Translations under genes and position numbers: made by a program
NCBI GenBank assembly: GCA_017480195.1
Contig: JAFVBE010000001.1
Location: 1 to 51,635 of the forward strand
DNA: 51,635 nucleotides
Direction of reading: 5' to 3'
DNA from: Lachnospiraceae bacterium
Lineage (GTDB): Bacteria; Bacillota; Clostridia; Lachnospirales; Lachnospiraceae
Part shown: in pieces, positions 15,875 to 23,430 of the stretch
Layout: each line of letters opens with the position of its first letter
How positions within the stretch are numbered: the first letter of the stretch is position 1
The notes under the pieces: generated by a model
The model's input: only the letters and a program-made list of their open reading frames with translations
The model's database searches: none
Told to the model about the DNA's origin: nothing

Positions 15875-17842
15875 TTATTTTTTATCATTCTTTTTATCTG
15901 TTTTATTTTTAACCTTTTTTTCTTTCTTCTCCTTCTTTTTTTCTTTGCTCTTTTTATTGGATTTGTCCTTCTTTTTCTTAGATACACCATCCTCAGCCAC
16001 TTCTAAAATTATCGCATTTTCTTCTGATGCTTCACTATCCACCTTTTCTTCTTTTTCCACCTTCTTCACACTTACAGGAAGCTGATATTTGTCTTTAAGC
16101 TCATCAATCTTCTTGTAAAAGTCCTCATTATCATTGCTCATATTCTCCTGATATTCATGAGAATCAAAGCTCTCCTCCTCAGTCTGAAGAACATTGATTG
16201 CTATATTCGAGCAATGGTCGGATATACGCTCATAATTAGTGATTAAATCCGATAATACAAAACCCATTTCTACTGAGCATTTTCCCTTTCGTACCCTGTT
16301 CATATGACGTTTACGCACCTCAACAGACATATCGTCGATAAGCTCCTCCATAGGCTCGACATTTAGGGCATAGTCCATATTTCCATCCTCAAATATCTGA
16401 AAAGTCATATCAACTATATCCTTAACCGCCTGCGTGAATACAGCGAATTCCTCTGTACCCTTAGCAGAAAATTCCAGTTTTTTCTCCAGCATCTCCTTCG
16501 CTGACTCCGACAAATTAATCGCATGGTCTGATATTCTTTCAATATCCGATATACTGTGCATAAGTATGGATAACTGCTGTGATGATTTAGGACTTAAGTG
16601 TTCGGTCGAAAGCTTGACAAAATAATCATCGAGTGCATCTTCATAATGGTCTACCAAATCCTCATAATAAAATACCTCTTTCGCCTTCTCCTCATCATAG
16701 CTGCCAATCATATCAATAGATATAAAAAGACCTTTTTTCGCATACCCCGCCATCTCAAGAGCTGCCGTCTTGCACTGACTTAATGCAAATTCCGGTGTGT
16801 TTAAAAATCTTGCATCAAGCATCTTCCTTACATGATTTTTCATATCGGACTCTTCATTCTCTACCTCTGTCTTTGGTATCGTAAGGTATGCCAGCCTCTC
16901 AAATATATTTGAGAACGGAAAGAAGCATATTACCGCAGCTATGCTGAGCAAAGTATCAAACAATGCAACACCTGTACCCTTTGCCGTCTTGCTTAAGAAA
17001 CTAAAATTAACGACATTATGGAGCCCGTAAAAGATAAATAAAAATGTAAATGATTTTACGATATTGTAATAAAGATGAACCAACGCAGAGCGTCTGGCAT
17101 TTCTTTCCGCTCCTATACTTGAGAGCATTGCTGTCGCACATGTACCAATATTGGCACCAAGTACAATCGGAATTGCCGTACCATAGGTTATCATACCTGT
17201 AGAACAAAGTGTGATAAGAATACCGATTGTGGCAGATGATGACTGAATAATCGCCGTAAGCACAAATCCTACTAAAAGCCCAAGTAACGGATGAGAGAAC
17301 ATTGACATAAGGCTCTTAAACTGCGGCATCTCAGATAGTGGTGTTGCTGCCTCAGACATCATACTCATACCGAACATAATTACAGCAAATCCAATCATAA
17401 TCTGTGCCACATTCTTTTTCTTCTCATTCTTACCGAACATAAGCATAGCAACGCCGATTATAGATACAATAGGTGCAAAGGTTGTTGGTTTTAATAATTT
17501 GAAAAATGTAGTTGTACCGCTTATACTTGATAAGCTTAATATCCAAGGGGTTGCCGTCGCTCCGACAGAAGCACCGAGTATAACGCCGACTGCGTTATTA
17601 AGAGTCATGATTCCTGAATTTACAAAGCCTACTACCATAACGGTCGTTGCTGATGACGACTGCATAATAGCAGTTACCACCACACCAAGAACAACCGCCA
17701 TGAATTTGTTTGAAGTGAATTTTTGCAGAATAACTTCAAGCCTGCCTCCTGATGCCTTCTTGAGACCATCACCCATAGTAGTCATGCCATAGAGAAAAAG
17801 TGACAATCCTCCGATTAATTCGAATATACTGAAAATATCCAT
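15875..17842 (-). CDS. Na/Pi cotransporter family protein with PhoU-like C-terminal domain
   Basis: Membrane protein of 655 aa for sodium-coupled phosphate uptake or export (NptA/PF02690 type). The N-terminal half has the duplicated QSSSAT signature (TAIMQSSSATTVMVV near 60 and TAIIQSSSATIGIL near 200) within eight or so hydrophobic helices. Residues 335-560 are a soluble PhoU-like helical bundle (SISDIERISDHAINL and ITNYERISDHCSNI repeats). The last 35-40 residues are almost all Lys, Glu, Asp, Asn and Ser. GGAGG lies about 15 nt before ATG 17840-17842, wider than usual. The Lys-rich tail is unusual and may bind membrane or RNA. Confidence 0.92.
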   Translation of the reverse strand: MDIFSIFELIGGLSLFLYGMTTMGDGLKKASGGRLEVILQKFTSNKFMAVVLGVVVTAIMQSSSATTVMVVGFVNSGIMTLNNAVGVILGASVGATATPWILSLSSISGTTTFFKLLKPTTFAPIVSIIGVAMLMFGKNEKKKNVAQIMIGFAVIMFGMSMMSEAATPLSEMPQFKSLMSMFSHPLLGLLVGFVLTAIIQSSSATIGILITLCSTGMITYGTAIPIVLGANIGTCATAMLSSIGAERNARRSALVHLYYNIVKSFTFLFIFYGLHNVVNFSFLSKTAKGTGVALFDTLLSIAAVICFFPFSNIFERLAYLTIPKTEVENEESDMKNHVRKMLDARFLNTPEFALSQCKTAALEMAGYAKKGLFISIDMIGSYDEEKAKEVFYYEDLVDHYEDALDDYFVKLSTEHLSPKSSQQLSILMHSISDIERISDHAINLSESAKEMLEKKLEFSAKGTEEFAVFTQAVKDIVDMTFQIFEDGNMDYALNVEPMEELIDDMSVEVRKRHMNRVRKGKCSVEMGFVLSDLITNYERISDHCSNIAINVLQTEEESFDSHEYQENMSNDNEDFYKKIDELKDKYQLPVSVKKVEKEEKVDSEASEENAIILEVAEDGVSKKKKDKSNKKSKEKKKEKKEKKVKNKTDKKNDKK

Positions 17843-17907
17843 ATAATGCTTTCATATCCTCCGTAATAATAAAATTCTTTCCAAGTGCATTATATCAGAT
17901 ATTCATA

Positions 17908-19305
17908 CTAATGCAATACGGAAAATTCTTTTATTATTTCCTCCAACGGAGTGCCCTTCTCCCTTTCTTCAAGCAGATAAAGCGACGGATTTGTCCTGTC
18001 ATTTATCCTCTGATACAGCGGTTCAAGGAAAATCTCTTCGCCATAACCTCTTGATATAAGACCTTCCTTTGAGAGATTAAGCACAGCTTCGGCAAGTCTG
18101 TATACCTCATCCTTATCTAAGAAATGAGGAAACTCTCTCTGATTAAAAAATTTACGAAGCTCACTCGCAGTATATCCATGTCCATACAGTGCACTGTCTT
18201 CATCCAAAAGCTTGGTAAGCTCATGAAGTTTCTCCTTCAAACCTACATGAAATGCCGACATCGTCATAAAGTCCTTAATCGGTTGACAGCATACACTCCT
18301 ATATTCGATAGTACCTCTGAATGTTAAATCCTCGAACTTAAATGTACGCAGATATTTTAAGTCATCAAGTTCCGGTTCAATCTCTATAGTCTGATATTCC
18401 TTTCCGTCAAAATACTCTCCTGTAACCTTTTCCTGCTTGAAGTATTCAAGTATGGGAACAGGTGTAAAATTAATATACTTGTCCCCTCGCTCCGTACAAT
18501 ATATGCTTGTAGATTCAATATATGCCTGCAGCTCCTCAATCGTCTTAAATTCAGTATCGAACATTCCTATATTATGCGGATTAATGCCATGCGTGCTGTT
18601 CTCCCAGAACATATCACGGCAGCATATAAGCTCCTCATGCTCGTCAAGCAACACTGAATTAGCAAAGATAAGTACTTTAATTGGTTCTAATTTTGTAAAT
18701 GTATTAATCGTCTCAAGTAAATCCTCGTACGCTACATCAAGCTGCACCTGTGATGCACTGCAAAATGTACCATAGCTTGGATACTCATGGAAGTACATAG
18801 GCAAACTGTCATATTTTTTGTATGAGTGAAGATGGTGAAAGAGCATACGGTATCTTCCGTTTGGAATAGGCACATTGTTATTATAGTTCCTATATGGATT
18901 TACCCCAAAACCACTTAAGGTATAATTATATTTTTTTAGCCAATTCTGAATAAATTCATAATAGGTCTTAAATCTTTTCTCTATAGCAAATAATTCCTTC
19001 TCCTTACCCATAGAAATCTCAAGGTTGTTATAGGAACAATCATAGGAATACACATCCCCCGTCTCCTTATTCTCAGCAGAATATATATTATCATTTTCAT
19101 CATATCCGACTGCTTCAAAGGAAAACTTGTCAAGAAATTCCCCCGTAAGCTTATGTATGATATAAAAGTCAACCGCTTTTTTATCAAGATTTATAATCGG
19201 CATCTCAATTTCGATTCCAATAAAATTATCCCTTTCCTTCTTGGTTGGCTCAATGTACTTCTCATACAAACTCTTTTTTATCGTTTCTTCACTTAATACT
19301 GCCAT
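17908..19305 (-). CDS. GCS2-type glutamate-cysteine ligase-like enzyme
   Basis: Carboxylate-amine ligase of 465 aa, GCS2 family (plant/EgtA-like). Seen: FIGIEIEMPIINLDK (metal-binding Glu pair near residues 31-33), SYNNLEISMGKE, the ASQVQLDVAYED strand near 190, and the C-terminal FRGTIEYRSVCCQP with the ATP-contacting Arg. Such enzymes link the gamma-carboxyl of glutamate to cysteine or another amine. The next gene upstream is a class II amidotransferase with an N-terminal Cys, the EgtA/EgtC pairing of ergothioneine pathways, but no EgtB or EgtD gene is present. Product is therefore unknown; glutathione or a related gamma-glutamyl compound is possible. Confidence 0.85.
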   Translation of the reverse strand: MAVLSEETIKKSLYEKYIEPTKKERDNFIGIEIEMPIINLDKKAVDFYIIHKLTGEFLDKFSFEAVGYDENDNIYSAENKETGDVYSYDCSYNNLEISMGKEKELFAIEKRFKTYYEFIQNWLKKYNYTLSGFGVNPYRNYNNNVPIPNGRYRMLFHHLHSYKKYDSLPMYFHEYPSYGTFCSASQVQLDVAYEDLLETINTFTKLEPIKVLIFANSVLLDEHEELICCRDMFWENSTHGINPHNIGMFDTEFKTIEELQAYIESTSIYCTERGDKYINFTPVPILEYFKQEKVTGEYFDGKEYQTIEIEPELDDLKYLRTFKFEDLTFRGTIEYRSVCCQPIKDFMTMSAFHVGLKEKLHELTKLLDEDSALYGHGYTASELRKFFNQREFPHFLDKDEVYRLAEAVLNLSKEGLISRGYGEEIFLEPLYQRINDRTNPSLYLLEEREKGTPLEEIIKEFSVLH

Positions 19306-19397
19306 AATTGTACCCTTTTAATTAATCCCTTCTAAAACTTATAATGCTTACCCTCCCCGTAACCATATTATAATTATGTGCTTTGTTTACAGAATAT

Positions 19398-20171
19398 TTA
19401 CAACTCTGCAAATATCTGGTATAGCATCTTTACATTTTCTTCATTCTCAATATATTCATTACCATGATTTGTACCTGTAAACACAAGCTCACCATCCTTA
19501 AATGCAATCAGTTGTGTAAAAGGTACCCTCTCCCAGACTTCATCACTTACCGGTGATGTAGCAACAATCACAGCATCCTCCTTCTTAAGATAATGTAATG
19601 AGTCTGCAAAATTCGTATGCACATACATAATCTCATTATCGTACAGCATAAGGTTAAGCTTGTTATCCTTGGATATATCTACAATTATTCTGTCAATAAG
19701 ATTAAATCGTTCCTCTGCGCTCAGTCTGCGATTGGCTATACTCTCCTCTTCATTTATGACATCTATTATATACAGCAGAATTCTCTCACTGTCCGTATCG
19801 CCGTCCTGCTTGTAGACATATTTTTCCAAAGGCTTTGCTTCGAATATAGTTCCGTTGTGAATCAATGTCCATCTGCGGCCATTATTGTCCGTCATGGAAT
19901 ACGGATGACAGTTTCTATATTCGACATTTCCTATCGTCGCATAACGAATATGAGCAAACAAAGTCTTCTCGATAATTTTTTCCTTTAGACGCTCCTTCAG
20001 ATAAAAACTGTTTGATGCCTTTACCGGCTCCTTCTCAATAGACGCATCATTGCCACGCAAAATCCCCAGTCCCCATCCATGCGGATGAGCGTCGCTGTGA
20101 CTGTAGAACTCCTTCAAATATTCATTTAACTCGATATTTCTTTTTGAGCTTACTCCTAATATCTCACACAT
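19398..20171 (-). CDS. Class II glutamine amidotransferase-like hydrolase (EgtC/YafJ type)
   Basis: Ntn-hydrolase of 257 aa. After Met removal Cys2 (MCEILGVSS) would be the nucleophile. Other family signatures: HPHGWGLGIL near residue 45, LFAHIRYATIGN near 80, HPYSMTDNNGRRWTLIHNGT near 100, and GDTDSERIL near 130. EgtC-type members remove gamma-glutamyl groups; YafJ-type members are unassigned. An in-frame start 12 codons upstream exists, but ATG 20169-20171 follows AGGTGGG and gives the Cys2 needed for catalysis. It precedes the GCS2-like ligase by 92 nt on the same strand, suggesting a shared pathway. Confidence 0.87.
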   Translation of the reverse strand: MCEILGVSSKRNIELNEYLKEFYSHSDAHPHGWGLGILRGNDASIEKEPVKASNSFYLKERLKEKIIEKTLFAHIRYATIGNVEYRNCHPYSMTDNNGRRWTLIHNGTIFEAKPLEKYVYKQDGDTDSERILLYIIDVINEEESIANRRLSAEERFNLIDRIIVDISKDNKLNLMLYDNEIMYVHTNFADSLHYLKKEDAVIVATSPVSDEVWERVPFTQLIAFKDGELVFTGTNHGNEYIENEENVKMLYQIFAEL

Positions 20172-20324
20172 TTTACTTCCCACCTGTATGTAGTCCGTTA
20201 ATATCAATATATGTCATATCATTATTTCATTTAATCCTATGTATAAATCATACCATTAATATAGGTATAATGAAACTCTTAATAAACTTTAATCGGTTAT
20301 AGTTTTATCCTATAGATAAGCAGA

Positions 20325-20536
20325 CAGGGATACAGGTAAGGGCAGACAATTTAGGTAACAATTTGCACAATTTGCGTGAAATCAGAAGTGAGTGGTTCGC
20401 ATAGGATTGCTCAGAAATCGAGCTGTCTGAGCGTAGCGAGTTCTCGATTTCGTGCAAATCCTAAAGAATCCGAGCTTACTGATTTAGCAAATTGATTGCA
20501 AGTTACCAAAGTTGTCTGCCCTTACCTGTATCCCTG
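20325..20536. repeat. Long imperfect hairpin element, 212 nt
   Basis: Outer arms 20325-20349 and 20512-20536 pair perfectly over 25 nt (cagggatacaggtaagggca...). Pairing continues through ggtaac/gttacc, caatttgc/gcaaattg and aaatcag/ctgattt. The inner stem gaaatcgag pairs with ctcgatttc, leaving an apex near 20423-20442 with gagcgtagcgag. It begins 19 nt after the trkH stop. The gap from 20172 to 20555 holds nothing else that I can recognise. Confidence 0.85.
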
Positions 20537-20555
20537 CCGTAAAAGCTTATTATTC

Positions 20556-22007
20556 TTATACTACCTTCCTCTTATGCTTCCATACAGATGGGGAGAACAA
20601 AAGCAGTATCGGGAACAGCTCAAGTCTTCCTGCCAGCATATCAAACATAAATACATATTTTGAAAAGGTTGAATAACAGGTAAAGTTCTGTGTCGGACCA
20701 ACCCTGCTTAGTCCCGGACCTATGTTATTAAAAGTCGCTGCAATCGCAGTAAAATTCGATGTCATATCTTTATTTTCATAGGATATAAGAAGCAGGGACA
20801 ACGCAAATATAAATATATAGGTCATAATGTAGACATTGATTGAACGAAGTGTCTCATGTCCTATAACCTTATCTTCTATCTTAATCTTCTTGACGCTCTT
20901 AGGGAATAAGAAAGAAATGATTTCCTTCTTGACCGTCTTCGCCATAACAATTATACGCGATACCTTGATACCACCACCGGTACTGCCCGCACAGGCACCT
21001 ATAAACATCAGCATAACAAGTATGGTCTTAGAAAGCGCAGGCCATGCATCGAAGTCCGCCGTTCCATATCCGGTTGTTGTTATGATTGAACCAACCTGGA
21101 AAAATGCGTGTCTGATAGTCTCTCCTATGGTGGAAAATCTATCATAAATATTTATACAGATAACTATAACCGATACGGCAATTATGACAAAATATACCCT
21201 TACTTCTTCATACTTAAACGCCTGCTTAATCTTACCCGTTATAATCAGAAAATAAAACGAGAAATTCACGCCGAAAAGCACCATAAATATGCCTATAACC
21301 CACTGCTGATATGGAGTACAGCTCATAATACTGTCATTCCAGATACTAAGACCTCCCGTACCTGCCGTACCGAAGGATATGGTAAGTGACTCGAAGAAAT
21401 TCATACCTCCGAATGCAAGCAGTACAACCTCAGCCATAGTCATAACAAAATATATGGCATACAAATCAAAAGCCGTATCCTTCACCTTCGGAACTAGCTT
21501 ACCAACCGAAGGTCCCGGGCTTTCTGCCTTCATTAAATTCATATGTGAGCCGCCCGCCATAGGAAGTATGGCAAGCAAAAAGACAAGCACTCCCATTCCG
21601 CCTATCCAATGAGTAAAGCTTCGCCAGAATAGACTTGCATGTGATAACCCTTCGGGATTTGAAAGTATGGTTGCACCTGTTGTTGTAAAGCCTGAAATTG
21701 TTTCGAACAAGGCATTATTAAAATTAGGTATATCCTCATTTAATACAAATGGAAGCGCACCTAAGACGGATAATATTATCCAGCTAAGTGCAGTAGTTAC
21801 AAATCCTTCCCTGAGATAAAATCTCATATCCTTTGGTTTTCTTAATATTATAATAGTTCCTACGATGGCACAGCCGATTAGAACATATAAAAAGCCTAAG
21901 CCTTCTCTCTCTCCGTAACATAATGCAACTATGCAGGGTAATATCATCCCCACTGCCTCAATGTCCATAATCCAACCAAGTATGTATATTACTGCACTAT
22001 AATTCAT
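20556..22007 (-). CDS. trkH: TrkH/KtrB-type potassium uptake channel subunit
   Basis: Potassium-translocating membrane subunit, 483 aa, with the four pore loops of the Trk/Ktr family: GFTTTGATI near 120, GTAGTGGLS near 225, ITTTGYGTAD near 315, and NNIGPGLSRVG near 430. About eight to ten hydrophobic helices surround them. The length suits TrkH or KtrB; assignment follows the adjacent TrkA with two NAD-binding domains. It starts 15 nt after the trkA stop, so both are one operon, read in the order prfC, tubulin-like gene, trkA, trkH. Confidence 0.95.
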   Translation of the reverse strand: MNYSAVIYILGWIMDIEAVGMILPCIVALCYGEREGLGFLYVLIGCAIVGTIIILRKPKDMRFYLREGFVTTALSWIILSVLGALPFVLNEDIPNFNNALFETISGFTTTGATILSNPEGLSHASLFWRSFTHWIGGMGVLVFLLAILPMAGGSHMNLMKAESPGPSVGKLVPKVKDTAFDLYAIYFVMTMAEVVLLAFGGMNFFESLTISFGTAGTGGLSIWNDSIMSCTPYQQWVIGIFMVLFGVNFSFYFLIITGKIKQAFKYEEVRVYFVIIAVSVIVICINIYDRFSTIGETIRHAFFQVGSIITTTGYGTADFDAWPALSKTILVMLMFIGACAGSTGGGIKVSRIIVMAKTVKKEIISFLFPKSVKKIKIEDKVIGHETLRSINVYIMTYIFIFALSLLLISYENKDMTSNFTAIAATFNNIGPGLSRVGPTQNFTCYSTFSKYVFMFDMLAGRLELFPILLLFSPSVWKHKRKVV

Positions 22008-22022
22008 TTCCTTATCCCCTAG

Positions 22023-23405
22023 TTATCTCAGTATATCTTTTAAATCTCTAAAGCCCGTATGAGTTGTAACAATAACAACCTTATCATCTTCCTGTATATA
22101 ATCATCACCTTTAGGAATGATGATTTTACCGTTTCTGTTGATGCAGGCTATAAGCAGATTATCCTTAAGCTTAAGCTCCATGATAGGCTTGCCTACCACC
22201 GGAGAATTCTTCTCTGTATTAAACTCTATCGCCTCTGCCTTATTGTCAAATATATGATATAAAACCTCTATATTGCTGCCGATACCATTTTGCGTAGCAC
22301 GCACATGACCGATGATAGTTTCGGCAGTCATATATCTTGGATATATAATACTTCCCATATCAAGACTGTCGATAACCTCATGGAATGAGCTTCTCTTTAT
22401 CTTGGTTATAACCTTCGCTGATGTACAGCTTTTAGCAAATAAGGTTATAAGAATATTCTCCTCATCAAGTCCGGTAAGCGGCACGACTGCTTCCGCCTCT
22501 TCTATGCCTGACTCACGAAGCACCTGCTCATCCGTACCGTCTCCGCATATAACAAGCGCCTGAGGAATAAGAGCACTCAGTTCCTCACACCTCTTCATAT
22601 CAATCTCAATTATCTTGACATCAATATTCATCTCGGTAAGTTGCTTCGCAAGATAGTATGATGACTTTCCTCCACCCACTATAATACAATTCCTTACCTG
22701 ATGCGTATCAATATTAATCTTCTTAAAGAAACTCTGTGTATTAACAGGAGTTGATATAAAGGTTATATAATCCTGTCCCTTTAATTCAAAATTACCATCA
22801 GGAATAACAACCTCTCCGTTCCTTTCGACGCCACACACAAGAAGCTCTGAGTTATAATGCCTTATCTCCATGATGCGTGCACCGTCAAGTACATTTCCAT
22901 CAGGGAGCTTAAATTTAATAAGCTCTGCATGCCCCTTTGTAAATGCATTTATCTCCTGTGCTGTAGGAAGTCGGAGCAGCCTTGCAATCTCTCTCGCAGT
23001 CTCAAGCTCAGGATTAAGTATAAGTGATATACCAAGCCTTGCTCTAAGATATGTAAGCTCGGAGCTGTAGTCAGGATTTCTTACTCTCGCTATGGTTGCA
23101 CAGTTACCAAGCTGATTAGCTATCGTACAGCAGAGCATATTAAGCTCATCTGATGCGGTAACCGCTATCAGGATATCGGCGTCATTTATACCTGCATCAA
23201 GTAATACATTATAACTCGAACCATTTCCAATGATCCCCATTACATCATAGGTTTCCGACACTCTGTCTACCTCATCACTGTCAGTATCAATAACCGTTAT
23301 GTCGTGCTTTTCCTGTGAAAGACGCTCTACTAATGTCTTTCCAACCTTTCCGCAGCCTACAATTATAATCTTTAATCCTCTTGTTTTTCTAAATGGATTC
23401 TCCAT
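22023..23405 (-). CDS. trkA: TrkA potassium uptake regulatory subunit
   Basis: Cytoplasmic gating subunit of 460 aa. It has two Rossmann NAD-binding domains, opening KIIIVGCGKVGKTLVERL near residue 12 and CIIVGGGKSSYYLAKQL near 235. Each is followed by a RCK/TrkA-C lobe (LKFKLPDGNVLDGARI near 160; IEFNTEKNSPVVGKPIMEL near 395). This is the duplicated Trk form, not the single-domain KtrA. ATG 23403-23405 follows GAGGATAAGTG. It lies 25 nt after the tubulin-like gene and 15 nt before trkH. Confidence 0.95.
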   Translation of the reverse strand: MENPFRKTRGLKIIIVGCGKVGKTLVERLSQEKHDITVIDTDSDEVDRVSETYDVMGIIGNGSSYNVLLDAGINDADILIAVTASDELNMLCCTIANQLGNCATIARVRNPDYSSELTYLRARLGISLILNPELETAREIARLLRLPTAQEINAFTKGHAELIKFKLPDGNVLDGARIMEIRHYNSELLVCGVERNGEVVIPDGNFELKGQDYITFISTPVNTQSFFKKINIDTHQVRNCIIVGGGKSSYYLAKQLTEMNIDVKIIEIDMKRCEELSALIPQALVICGDGTDEQVLRESGIEEAEAVVPLTGLDEENILITLFAKSCTSAKVITKIKRSSFHEVIDSLDMGSIIYPRYMTAETIIGHVRATQNGIGSNIEVLYHIFDNKAEAIEFNTEKNSPVVGKPIMELKLKDNLLIACINRNGKIIIPKGDDYIQEDDKVVIVTTHTGFRDLKDILR

Positions 23406-23430
23406 ATCACTTATCCTCGCATAATAATAA

